A DNA stretch of 64,000 nt from Glaciecola sp. XM2. Lineage in GTDB: Bacteria > Pseudomonadota > Gammaproteobacteria > Enterobacterales > Alteromonadaceae. A model generated the notes under the pieces. It was given only the letters and a program-made list of their open reading frames with translations. It was not told the origin of the DNA and searched no databases. Location of the stretch: assembly GCF_018595715.1 (NCBI RefSeq), contig NZ_JAHEOJ010000021.1:51001-115000 (forward strand), given 5' to 3'. The stretch's first letter is position 1. Each line of letters begins with the position of its first letter. Shown piece by piece: positions 45,808 through 54,262 of this stretch. The translations under genes were made by a program, and so were the position numbers.

Positions 45808-47955
45808 TCAAATGTTATCGCTGTAGCCCACTGTCATTGCTGAAATTCGGTCTCTGCCGGCGCGCTTGCATTTATATAACTCTTCATCTGCAAGTTTTAC
45901 AATTTCTTGTAGTTCGAGGTTGGCATTTCCCAATACGCTACAAATGCCAATACTGACGGTAAACTTAATAAGTTCGCCAGTATCTGCCTGCTTCAATGAA
46001 ATGTTGCGGGTTTGCTGATGGATATTTTGCATCAGTTGATGATGTGCATGGATATTTTTACCAGACATGAGGATTACGAATTCCTCACCTCCGTATCGCC
46101 CAATAATGTCTGTATCACGCTTACAGTTTCGCTGCATTAGGGCTGAAAAGGCTTGCAGGCATTTATCGCCCATTAAATGCCCATAGTTGTCGTTAATCTT
46201 TTTAAAGTGGTCTATGTCGAGTAAGGCCATACTAAAGGGTTGCCCTAGGCGGTAGCTTGTTTTTATTGCGTTTAAGGCGAGTTCGTCAAAGCCACTGCGA
46301 TTGAGCAGGTGGGTCATGCCATCTTCCCGCGCTTGCGCTGCGAGCTGTAAATTGAGTTGTTCGAGCTGCTCAGTTTTCTCAGTTACTTGTTGTTTAAGTC
46401 TATTTTCAAAGTTGCGCATAAGAAACTGTGTGCGTTTGAGTTTATTTGCTACATCTGAAAACTCTTTACTATTTGGGTAACGATTATCTAAAGAAACGGT
46501 TTCTTCATCGGCGTTTAGCATAGCGACTAATGGCTGAGTAATTTGATGTGCTAATTTATATGCAAATAATAAAAAGATACCCATAACGATAAGTAGGCAC
46601 ACACTGGCAATGACAAAGTTATCTCGCAAGTGTTTAGTGAAGCTACTGGACTCGGTTAAAATGTAAATATTCCAACCATAATCGGTTGTACTTCTAAAGT
46701 ATGCATATCGCTTATCGTCATTATTTAAGACGGGGAGCTTACTGATAATGTAGTGATAACTAGGTAAGGGCAAGAAAGTCGATAGTGGACGGGCGATCCC
46801 TTCATCTGAAGCATAAACAGTGAGATTGTCAGAATCGGTTATTACCACAGCGGCATCTGTTGAAATTGGCTCAATGCGCGATTTGAAGGCGTTCATTGCA
46901 TGAAGGTTAATAGCACCAAACACGATCCCATCAAATACGTTATTTTTAAAAATAGGTGAAGCCACCGAAATCATGGGGGCGACGACAACACCGCGACTAA
47001 GCAGTGTATTTGAAAGGGTAGTTCTTTTATTGTCGCGTGCCATTCTAAAGTATGCCCTATCAGCCACACTTTTGAGCTCATCTGGCAAGCCCGCAATTTC
47101 GGTATTCAACTTTTCTGGGGCAAAAAATAATAGCTGCCCGTTAGCATCAGCAGTAGTGAGGCTAAAAAAGGCCGGATAGTTAAGCTGGGAGACTCGCATC
47201 GATGCATGCACCTTTTCTAAAGGCGTATCATTGCTTAATAACATGGCGTGATGTTCAATGATGGTTTTGTGTTGATCGATAAAGTTTTGCGTTAGCTCTG
47301 CCACATAAACGCTGTTTGATTTTATCTTTTGTACTAAGAGTGTTTCATACTCTCTGCTTGTAAGCGCGATAAATACAAATGAAATAATGAGAACTGGCAC
47401 TACCATCAAAGATGCACATAGCGAAAAGATATTCTTTGAAAGCGTCCGCTCCTTGCTCGCTAATCGAGATTGCTTGTAACTCAGTGGGATGATGGCCAGG
47501 ATAGATGCCGCAATAGCGGCATTAAAAATACCATTTAAGCCATATTGGATTGCGATAACTAACGGAATTTCCTGTAAAAAAGAGGGGTTAAACTTAATTA
47601 ACAGCCACAGTAATGGGGTACCCATCAATGCCCAAAACATCACAGAGGCTGTCAATATAAAAAACTGGCGTTTGAGTAAATACGCGATGACGATAATTTC
47701 TAAGATATGCGTGGCAATAAATAGCGATGGCACATTAGCAAGATAAAGACTAACTGCGCTACTCAATAAAACAATAAACATAAAGGGCGTAGGCAATAAT
47801 ATCAAAGACATCAGCACAAATACGCTGCCCAGCATAATAGTGACATCACCAATGACGGGAACCATCATAAAAAGGTTAACCGAAATGGTTAGTATTGCTA
47901 GGAACAGGCACCTTTGAAAGTGCTCTATTGATGTTATTTGATCGCTTGGGCTCAT
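45808..47955 (-). CDS. Membrane diguanylate cyclase with periplasmic sensor, copy 1
   Basis: A 715-residue protein that should make c-di-GMP. Order: six or so N-terminal membrane helices (about 15-165), another helix near 190-210, a periplasmic sensor of Cache type (about 215-450), a membrane helix near 455, a linker, and a GGDEF domain from about 540. The active site is GGEEF at 622-626 and the inhibitory site RDTD lies 5 residues before it (RxxD-x5-GGEEF), so product feedback is expected. It is a tandem paralogue of the next upstream gene. Confidence 0.9.
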   Translation of the reverse strand: MSPSDQITSIEHFQRCLFLAILTISVNLFMMVPVIGDVTIMLGSVFVLMSLILLPTPFMFIVLLSSAVSLYLANVPSLFIATHILEIIVIAYLLKRQFFILTASVMFWALMGTPLLWLLIKFNPSFLQEIPLVIAIQYGLNGIFNAAIAASILAIIPLSYKQSRLASKERTLSKNIFSLCASLMVVPVLIISFVFIALTSREYETLLVQKIKSNSVYVAELTQNFIDQHKTIIEHHAMLLSNDTPLEKVHASMRVSQLNYPAFFSLTTADANGQLLFFAPEKLNTEIAGLPDELKSVADRAYFRMARDNKRTTLSNTLLSRGVVVAPMISVASPIFKNNVFDGIVFGAINLHAMNAFKSRIEPISTDAAVVITDSDNLTVYASDEGIARPLSTFLPLPSYHYIISKLPVLNNDDKRYAYFRSTTDYGWNIYILTESSSFTKHLRDNFVIASVCLLIVMGIFLLFAYKLAHQITQPLVAMLNADEETVSLDNRYPNSKEFSDVANKLKRTQFLMRNFENRLKQQVTEKTEQLEQLNLQLAAQAREDGMTHLLNRSGFDELALNAIKTSYRLGQPFSMALLDIDHFKKINDNYGHLMGDKCLQAFSALMQRNCKRDTDIIGRYGGEEFVILMSGKNIHAHHQLMQNIHQQTRNISLKQADTGELIKFTVSIGICSVLGNANLELQEIVKLADEELYKCKRAGRDRISAMTVGYSDNI

Positions 47956-48048
47956 CGACAGTCTACGGTATCGCTTGCATCTTTTTTATTGTTTTGGATT
48001 TGAACGCCGAATGGCGCCACGATATTCGTTTGCAAGTGTACTACGCAT

Positions 48049-50205
48049 TTATCGAATAAGGGTACTTATTTTATTTCTACCTGTGCGCTTACTAAGATAA
48101 AGCTGGTCGTCGGCGAGTTTTATCATTGATTCAAAATCTAAGGTGTAATCATCTTTAATACTTATTACCCCGGCGCTGACGGTCATGCTAGCACGATCTT
48201 CTTTCTCAATAATTTGGTTATTGGCAATGCTCTCTTTTATTAACTTAATGCGAGCATGATGCTCCACCACATCGCCTCCGACAATCATAATAATAAATTC
48301 TTCACCGCCAAATCGGCCAATGATGTCGGTATCGCGTTTGCAGTAATGTTGCAATACTTCAGCCACAGAGGTAATACATTTATCACCAAATAAGTGCCCA
48401 TGAGTATCGTTGATATGCTTGAAATGGTCGATATCTATCAAAATGAGAGACATCGTTATATGGTTGCGAATACAGTTTCGATAAGATGTAAGAGCAAAGC
48501 GGTTGAAGCCGGCGCGATTCAAAAGTTGTGTTAACCCGTCTTTTTGGGCGAGTGAGTATAACTCTTGGTTAAGTTGTTTCAATTGACGCGTTTTATTATC
48601 GACCTGCTCTTTTAACTGTTGTTGAAAATCGGTCATAACTGCATGCGATGAGATTAAACGATTCGTCAACGTTACCGTTTCTTGACTAATTTTTGCGTCT
48701 TTTAATATTTGTGGATTAATTTTTTTATCAGGAAAACGTTTGGCAATATTTTCTAGAGGTTGGGTTATTTTTTTAGATAGTTGGCGAGCTATAAAAGCAA
48801 AAGAGATTAATAATAAACCGGTACTCAACAACAGAATCAAAAATCGCTGCATTAATTCTGAAATGGCTGACTCCGGAGAAGTTAACGCAATAATTTGCCA
48901 GCTATTTTCGGTGTCAATCTTCGAAAACAGGTACTCATTTTGCTCATGCCTTAATGTTGGAACAAGGTTTATTAGAGGATTTTCCTCTTCTTCAATATTG
49001 AAGGATGAGAGACTTGGCAAACTCTTCCCAAGGGATGTTAACAATACATTATTATTTGCATCGGTAATAATAAAGTCTTGTTCAGATTTAGTCTTATCTA
49101 AAACATAAGTTTGAAACCGCTCTAGCGGTATTGAGCCGCTCACTAAACCTTGAAAGCCTCTTTGGTCTGATACAGGTACAGCGATGCTAAATGTTGGCAC
49201 GTTATCAAATTGAGTAGTTTGTGTGGCATTGCTATAAATAGGCTCATAACGTTGTCTAGCCAGCTGAAACGCCTCCGTATTGTTGATGTTTATATCTCCT
49301 TCTCGCATCAACTTAAGGGCATTTTTTGAAGGCGAAGCGATCACCACTTTGCCGGTATGGTCCACCACAAGCACGCTAGAAAATAGTGTGTCGCTTTCAT
49401 ACAGCGTTGCGATCATATCTTGGGTTTCAAGCAAGTCCGCGCCTTTTGAGAGGTAATTGGCAAGTAACGAGAGTGCCCGCGTATTCGCTGTAAGCGCGCC
49501 TTCAGTAATTAAACTTAACTCATTGGTTGTATTATTGAGTTCAGAAGAGATTGTTTTTTCATTTTGATAAGTAGCTTGGTGAATAAAAAATAAAGATATT
49601 AAAATGGCAGGCAAGGTAACTGTGAGCATGCATAAACTAAATATAAGTGCCGCAAGTTTAGGAGGCTTGTTGTAATAACTGGTGGTCAGGAAAGAGCTGG
49701 GGACGGACCAATAAAAAATTGCCGCGACCGACACGCATATCAAGCCATTAATGCCTCGGGTGAGTCCGTTGATAAAATGCACTTGCAGTGTCGCATCTGA
49801 CGTAAGCGCACTCAGTGCAAGTAATAACGGTATGCCGAATAAAACCCAGTAAAGAATGACAGACTGAAGCAAAAAGAAGCCGCGTTTGAGTAACATATGG
49901 ATAAAAAATATCTCAAGCGCAAAAATAATAATGAGGTTAGGGTCACCTGCATACACGGCAGTAACAAGAGAAGAAATCGCTACGGCGACGACAGCCGAAT
50001 TTATACCGCGAGTTATTAAACACAGTAGTACAAATATTTGTCCAAAAAACAACGTAAAGCTACCGAAGAACGGCACACCCAAAAATGCATTTACCATCCC
50101 GCCCAGCACACCGAAATTTAGGCCATACAGCAGGTTAGGAAGCGCAAAAAATGACGTGGCAGCGTTATTATGCCGTCGTTTTATGATTATTTCCCTGTCG
50201 TTCAT
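48049..50205 (-). CDS. Membrane diguanylate cyclase with periplasmic sensor, copy 2
   Basis: A 718-residue paralogue with the same layout: multi-helix N-terminal membrane domain, Cache-like periplasmic sensor, helix near 455-475, coiled linker and GGDEF domain. The active site is GGEEF at 633-637 with the I-site RDTD before it. ATG at 50205 with AAGGGATGA upstream. Sequence identity between the two copies is strongest in the GGDEF domain and weak in the sensor, which suggests that they answer to different signals. It is the first gene of the minus-strand run that leads through the acyltransferases to the channel gene. Confidence 0.9.
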   Translation of the reverse strand: MNDREIIIKRRHNNAATSFFALPNLLYGLNFGVLGGMVNAFLGVPFFGSFTLFFGQIFVLLCLITRGINSAVVAVAISSLVTAVYAGDPNLIIIFALEIFFIHMLLKRGFFLLQSVILYWVLFGIPLLLALSALTSDATLQVHFINGLTRGINGLICVSVAAIFYWSVPSSFLTTSYYNKPPKLAALIFSLCMLTVTLPAILISLFFIHQATYQNEKTISSELNNTTNELSLITEGALTANTRALSLLANYLSKGADLLETQDMIATLYESDTLFSSVLVVDHTGKVVIASPSKNALKLMREGDININNTEAFQLARQRYEPIYSNATQTTQFDNVPTFSIAVPVSDQRGFQGLVSGSIPLERFQTYVLDKTKSEQDFIITDANNNVLLTSLGKSLPSLSSFNIEEEENPLINLVPTLRHEQNEYLFSKIDTENSWQIIALTSPESAISELMQRFLILLLSTGLLLISFAFIARQLSKKITQPLENIAKRFPDKKINPQILKDAKISQETVTLTNRLISSHAVMTDFQQQLKEQVDNKTRQLKQLNQELYSLAQKDGLTQLLNRAGFNRFALTSYRNCIRNHITMSLILIDIDHFKHINDTHGHLFGDKCITSVAEVLQHYCKRDTDIIGRFGGEEFIIMIVGGDVVEHHARIKLIKESIANNQIIEKEDRASMTVSAGVISIKDDYTLDFESMIKLADDQLYLSKRTGRNKISTLIR

Positions 50206-50428
50206 TCATCCCTTATATAGGTGATTTTATAATTGTCGAACGTCATTTTGGCAATCAATGATAACTCAGATGGATTCATCTCAAGTTTCATAATAATCGT
50301 AAATTAACTCACTAATTATGCATGTAATCTGCGATTTTTCAAACTTTAGTAGTGCGTGGGAGTTGATTTATTAAATCAGATCACTCACAGCAAAATGTTT
50401 TTAACGAAAGTATCGAAAATAAGCTATA

Positions 50429-51478
50429 ATGCGCGCCGAATTTACAACGATACCCTTAATTGCCTTGAAACGAACTCTTCTGGATCACCGCTTCTCTGTC
50501 GCGCCAATGCTGGATTGGACGGACAGGCATTGCCGATATTTTTTAAGATTATTGAGCCAACATACTGTTCTGTATACAGAGATGGTGACCACGGGCGCTA
50601 TCATTTATGGGAAGGGGGAATATCTAGGGTTTGATGAAGCAGAGCACCCACTTGTCTTACAGCTAGGGGGAAGCGCTCCTGATGATATGGCGCGATGTGC
50701 GAGTATTGCGCAAGAAAAAGGCTATGATGAGCTAAACATAAACGTGGGCTGCCCATCAGATCGCGTGAAAAACGGTAGTTTTGGTGCCTGCTTAATGTCT
50801 CATCCCGAGATTGTGGCAAGTTGTGTTGAAAATATGAAAGCGAGTGTGGATATTCCCATCACCGTTAAATGCAGAATTGGCATCGATGATATGGATGATG
50901 ACGAAGGCTTAACAGCTTTCGTTAGTCCACTCGTCGATAGTGGTGTGGAACATTTTATTGTTCATGCCAGAAAGGCTTGGCTGCAAGGGCTTAGTCCTAA
51001 AGAAAACAGAGATATCCCACCTTTAAATTATGAGCGTGTATATCGTCTTAAAGAGCAGTTCCCACACCTTTATATTAGTATAAATGGCGGCATTACCGAC
51101 TTCAGCCAAGCTAAACAACACTTAAAAAATGTTGATGGCGTAATGATGGGGCGTGAGATTTATAGTAATCCATATATTTTGGCTACAGCAGACGCTGACT
51201 TATTTTATGTAGCTGATGGCGCTGTAATAAGTCGAGAGCAAGTAATCCATCAAATGACTGATTATATTCACCATCAGGTTGCTCAAGGTGTTCGAGTTTG
51301 GCATATCGCTAGACATGTGCTCGGTCTCTTCCAAGGCCAAGTGGGGGGCAAAATATGGCGCCGCTATCTTAGTCAAAACGGCACAGGTAAGCACAATAAC
51401 CCCAACTTACTGCTAGACGCATATGAGCAAGTCATCAACGCCCAAGAAAAAGCACTAAAATTTGGTCAAAATGGCTAA
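50429..51478 (+). CDS. dusA: tRNA-dihydrouridine(20/20a) synthase DusA
   Basis: Reduces U20/U20a in the tRNA D-loop, using FMN and NADPH. SVAPMLDWTDRHCR near the start, ELNINVGCPSDRVKNGSFGA with the catalytic Cys, and HARKAWLQGLSPKENRDIPP, the sequence that marks DusA rather than DusB or DusC. The listed ATG at 50429 overlaps a perfect TATAAT (50425-50430) with a possible -35 (TTAACG) 18 nt upstream. If that promoter is used, translation must start later, most likely at the TTG at 50465, which gives the usual length of about 337. No clear ribosome site is seen for either. Confidence 0.93.
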   Translation: MRAEFTTIPLIALKRTLLDHRFSVAPMLDWTDRHCRYFLRLLSQHTVLYTEMVTTGAIIYGKGEYLGFDEAEHPLVLQLGGSAPDDMARCASIAQEKGYDELNINVGCPSDRVKNGSFGACLMSHPEIVASCVENMKASVDIPITVKCRIGIDDMDDDEGLTAFVSPLVDSGVEHFIVHARKAWLQGLSPKENRDIPPLNYERVYRLKEQFPHLYISINGGITDFSQAKQHLKNVDGVMMGREIYSNPYILATADADLFYVADGAVISREQVIHQMTDYIHHQVAQGVRVWHIARHVLGLFQGQVGGKIWRRYLSQNGTGKHNNPNLLLDAYEQVINAQEKALKFGQNG

Positions 51479-51582
51479 ACCTATTGGTTAAATTCTTCAT
51501 GCGTTCCTTCCTTTCAATCTGAAACTTTTAGTTTAAAAATATAAACCATTGAATTAATTGAAATAAAATTAAATTTGAACTT

Positions 51583-51599
51583 TTGGCACATGTTTCGCA
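51583..51599 (+). promoter_or_regulatory. Sigma-54 (RpoN) promoter, -24/-12
   Basis: TTGGCAC-ATGTTT-CGCA matches the sigma-54 consensus TTGGCAC-N5-TTGCW: the -24 element is perfect, the invariant GG (51585-51586) and GC (51597-51598) are separated by exactly 10 nt, and only one base in the -12 element (TCGCA for TTGCA) differs. Upstream DNA (51505-51580) is very AT-rich, as is usual for IHF bending, and has short inverted repeats (TTTCA-N3-TGAAA; AAACT-N3-AGTTT) that might bind an enhancer-binding protein. Transcription would begin near 51610, 77 nt before the next gene. Confidence 0.65.
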
Positions 51600-51686
51600 A
51601 TGCTTTGATTAAAGCCAATTGATGGCGAAGCAAGGATACAGGCAGTCAGCTATCCTCTCTTAATTTAAAGCATGAAAGGAAAGATT

Positions 51687-51980
51687 ATGAATACTAAAAC
51701 ATCAATTATTGCACTCACTTTATTGGCTACTAGTTCAGCGGCTTGTGTTGCAAATGCAAACGAAACTGCAGTAAGTCAAATTGTCACCTCGATGGTAAAG
51801 CAGGCTGTATCAAGTGTTTCACAAGAGATTGACACGCAAATAGACAAAACGGTACTTACCGCAAATCATCTGTTATCGGTAAATGGCGAGCAAGTTCTAG
51901 GTACGGTAACGATCACGGATTTGGTAGCGACGACGACCGAAAAAAGCGAAGTCTCTAAGGAAGAGCAAAAAGGCGAATAA
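51687..51980 (+). CDS. Small exported protein, first gene of the sigma-54-type operon
   Basis: A 97-residue protein from the ATG at 51687 (GAAAGGAAAG just upstream), not recognised. It has a signal peptide (LALLATSSAACVANA-like; the likely cleavage is after VANA near residue 25) with a Cys just before; because the sequence there is SSAACVAN it could also be a lipobox, less likely. The mature part is a helical, Ser/Thr/Val-rich stretch and ends in a charged tail, TEKSEVSKEEQKGE. Next to it come a 36-residue membrane peptide and a PspC-domain gene. Confidence 0.75.
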   Translation: MNTKTSIIALTLLATSSAACVANANETAVSQIVTSMVKQAVSSVSQEIDTQIDKTVLTANHLLSVNGEQVLGTVTITDLVATTTEKSEVSKEEQKGE

Positions 51981-52010
51981 ATTTAATTATCAGATATTCG
52001 GAGCTAGATT

Positions 52011-52121
52011 ATGTTGATTCAATTAAATTTATTAGGGCTACTGCTTTCCCCTGTACTGTTTTATCTAGGAAGTGCAGCGCTTGTTATGCTGCTTTCCTAT
52101 TTAAAACTTATTAATGATTAA
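52011..52121 (+). CDS. 36-residue single-helix membrane peptide
   Basis: A short open frame, MLIQLNLLGLLLSPVLFYLG followed by a continuous hydrophobic stretch and a hydrophilic end (KLIND). CGGAG lies 8 nt before the ATG, spacing to the flanking genes is small (30 and 24 nt), and the whole sequence is one membrane helix. These suggest a real gene. It falls in the position that pspB-like small proteins have in phage-shock operons, but it has no PspB coiled-coil and I do not claim homology. Confidence 0.6.
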   Translation: MLIQLNLLGLLLSPVLFYLGSAALVMLLSYLKLIND

Positions 52122-52145
52122 ATTTTTGTTGTATTGGAGATGCCC

Positions 52146-52346
52146 ATGAAAACTGTTTTAAACCATCATCGTTTTTTTAGAGACGCAGCAAATGCAAAGG
52201 TTTCTGGCGTATGTGCTGGGCTTGCAAAGCAATTTGACGTAAACCCATGGCTAGTCAGAGGTGGTGCGATTTTCTGTTTTGTTTTGTTACCTGTCGCAAC
52301 GGCGTTAGCCTATGTTTTGGCAATACTCTTATTGCGATATCGCTAG
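52146..52346 (+). CDS. PspC-domain membrane protein
   Basis: A 66-residue protein made only of a PspC domain: FRDAANAKVSGVCAGLAKQFDVNPWLVRGG and a membrane helix (quoted core VSGVCAGLAKQFDV). PspC is an inner-membrane part of the phage-shock envelope-stress response and in E. coli is made from the sigma-54, PspF-dependent psp promoter. The ATG at 52146 is chosen (GGAG 6 nt upstream) over 52134. E. coli PspC is 119 residues, so this is a short form without the C-terminal cytoplasmic or periplasmic part. No pspA, pspB or pspF is in this window. Confidence 0.85.
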   Translation: MKTVLNHHRFFRDAANAKVSGVCAGLAKQFDVNPWLVRGGAIFCFVLLPVATALAYVLAILLLRYR

Positions 52347-52396
52347 AGACAAAGGTACACTAAGCAACAAGCATTTACAGCGGAAGACATAATGTC

Positions 52397-53383
52397 ATGA
52401 ATATAGGTACTAAAAGCGTTTCAGCAGTCATCGCTTCAGTTTTACTGATTATCGGTTTAATTGGATTTTGGTGGGGATTTGAGCCTAGCACTTTTGATGT
52501 GGATGCAAAAGCGCTAGAGACAGCGACCGCAAACAACGAACGTGTCGTGACCGGGTATACCACCACTACTGCACTGATAGAGGTGATGGAAACGCTCATG
52601 AATAAATCAGGTGGGTACCTCTCAAATGATGTCCTACCGCCAGGTGTATTGATGGATAATATTCCTAGCTGGGAATTTGGCGCGATAGAAATGTCGAGAG
52701 ACCTTGTGTTAGCTATGCGCAAAGACTTCAGCCGTTCGCAGTCTCAGTCATTAGAAAACCCTCAGCTTGTTAAAGCGTCACCCAAATTAAACTTCGATCA
52801 TAATCGCTGGATATTGCCATCATCAGAAGGTGAGTTTCAGGATGGTATCGATGCATTGAAAATTTACCGTTCTGAATTAAGCGATATTGCTGAGCGCAAC
52901 AGTCAGTTTTATGCGCGGGCGGATAATTTAAGAGAATATTTAAAGCAAGTTGAGAAGCGGTTGGGTAGCTTGTCGCAACAACTAAGCGCAAGTGTTGGTA
53001 CAGAGGCATTCAATACCGATTTAGCCGGTGATAGCGCAGCAAGGCAGTCTACACCGCAAAGCGAGAAAATTATTACGCAAACACCTTGGATGCAATTAGA
53101 TAATAATTTTTATCAAGCTCGCGGAGCTAGCTGGGCTTTGCTACACTTTCTAAAAGCCATAGAAACTGACTTTGAGGACGTGCTACAAAAGAAAAATGCT
53201 ACTGTAAGCCTTGAGCAAATAATTCGCGAGCTAGAATCGACGCAAACGGCGGTTTATAGCCCTGTGATTTTAAACGGTAGTGGTTTTGGATTTTTAGCAA
53301 ATCACTCATTGGTCATGGCTAATTACATCTCTCGTGCCAATGCGGCGTTGATTGAATTATCAGAACTCCTTAACCAAGGCTAA
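52397..53383 (+). CDS. DUF2333 family membrane-anchored protein
   Basis: A 328-residue protein that fits DUF2333 (function unknown): an N-terminal membrane helix (about 8-30), IGLIGFWWGFEPSTFDV, then TTTALIEVMETLMNKSGGYLSNDVLPPG and IPSWEFGAIEMSRDLV, typical of the family, with long helical and coiled-coil segments (around 165-195). The bulk should be in the periplasm. GGAAGAC is a weak ribosome site. It lies 50 nt after the PspC-domain gene and 4 nt before the outer-membrane protein gene, on the same strand. Confidence 0.85.
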   Translation: MNIGTKSVSAVIASVLLIIGLIGFWWGFEPSTFDVDAKALETATANNERVVTGYTTTTALIEVMETLMNKSGGYLSNDVLPPGVLMDNIPSWEFGAIEMSRDLVLAMRKDFSRSQSQSLENPQLVKASPKLNFDHNRWILPSSEGEFQDGIDALKIYRSELSDIAERNSQFYARADNLREYLKQVEKRLGSLSQQLSASVGTEAFNTDLAGDSAARQSTPQSEKIITQTPWMQLDNNFYQARGASWALLHFLKAIETDFEDVLQKKNATVSLEQIIRELESTQTAVYSPVILNGSGFGFLANHSLVMANYISRANAALIELSELLNQG

Positions 53384-53387
53384 ACTT

Positions 53388-54149
53388 ATGAAAAAGAAAA
53401 TTATTTTGTCTGCGATTATTGCGGGCACGTCACTTATGAGCATGTCGGCACATGCCGATACGGTGTTAGGTGGTTACATAGGCGCACAAGCTTGGAATAT
53501 GAAAACCGAAGGTGGCTTTGCGCAAAATGAGTCCCTTGCAGGTTTTAGTTTTGAAGAAGAGGCAAATAACAGTTTTTATGCAGCCCTAGAGCATCCGATT
53601 CCACTAATACCTAACATTAAGGTGGCGAGAACAACGTATGATACGTCAGGCACGACTATCCTCGATTCGACTTTTACCTTTGGCGATGAAGTATTTGTCG
53701 TAAATTCTCAACTGCAAACTACCGCAGACCTGACGACCACCGACTACATCCTATATTATGAAATCTTAGATAATGATTTAGTCAGTTTAGATGTCGGCAT
53801 TACCGGTAAACAAGTGGATGGAGAGTTTTTGGTTGTAGATGAGCAAACGCAACAAGCTGGCTTTGAGTCATTCGATGTAATCGTTCCTATGGTGTATTCG
53901 CGTGCGGCAGTGGGTCTGCCATTAACCGGCCTTGGTTTGTATGTAGAGGGAAGTTTCTTATCAATAGACGATAGCACCGTGAGCGATATTCAAGCTGCCA
54001 TTACTTATAACTTTATGGAAACGTTAGCACTTGATATGACGATTCAAGCAGGATATCGAGTAACGACTATAGAGCTTGAGGATATCGATGATATTTATGC
54101 TGATTTAGAGTTTGATGGCGCCTACGTAGGTGTCGAGTTTGATTTTTAA
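53388..54149 (+). CDS. Outer-membrane beta-barrel-like protein (TIGR04219 type)
   Basis: A 253-residue exported protein: signal peptide ending SMSAHA (residue about 23), then beta-strand-rich sequence (VLGGYIGAQAWNMKTEGGFA; YRVTTIELEDIDDIYADLEF) that ends in an aromatic residue, YVGVEFDF, as outer-membrane barrels do. It agrees with the TIGR04219 family of small outer-membrane proteins. The ATG at 53388 is chosen because it starts the signal peptide; the frame is open from 53352. It ends the operon, which is followed by a long terminator hairpin. Confidence 0.8.
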   Translation: MKKKIILSAIIAGTSLMSMSAHADTVLGGYIGAQAWNMKTEGGFAQNESLAGFSFEEEANNSFYAALEHPIPLIPNIKVARTTYDTSGTTILDSTFTFGDEVFVVNSQLQTTADLTTTDYILYYEILDNDLVSLDVGITGKQVDGEFLVVDEQTQQAGFESFDVIVPMVYSRAAVGLPLTGLGLYVEGSFLSIDDSTVSDIQAAITYNFMETLALDMTIQAGYRVTTIELEDIDDIYADLEFDGAYVGVEFDF

Positions 54150-54210
54150 GCTTCAAAAAAACATTCAGCATAAAAGAATATAAAAAATTAGTTTTAATTC
54201 TTTCACGTTA

Positions 54211-54240
54211 TTGACAAAAACCGCTAACCTTTGGGAATAT
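54211..54240 (+). promoter_or_regulatory. Probable cysJIH promoter inside the upstream terminator
   Basis: A perfect -35 TTGACA (54211-54216) and a -10-like GAATAT (54235-54240), 18 nt apart. Transcription would begin near 54247, only about 16 nt before the cysJ ATG, so the mRNA leader would have no Shine-Dalgarno. No other promoter is apparent in the gap. Confidence 0.5.
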
Positions 54241-54261
54241 CTTCAAAGTTAGCGGTTTTTT
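54216..54261 (+). terminator. Long intrinsic terminator before cysJ
   Basis: CCGCTAACCTTTG (54221-54233) pairs with CAAAGTTAGCGG (54244-54255) with one bulged C, and A-rich and T-rich flanks lengthen the stem; six T follow (54256-54261). It ends the transcript of the outer-membrane protein gene. The T-run stops 1 nt before the cysJ start codon. Confidence 0.88.
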
Positions 54262-54262
54262 A

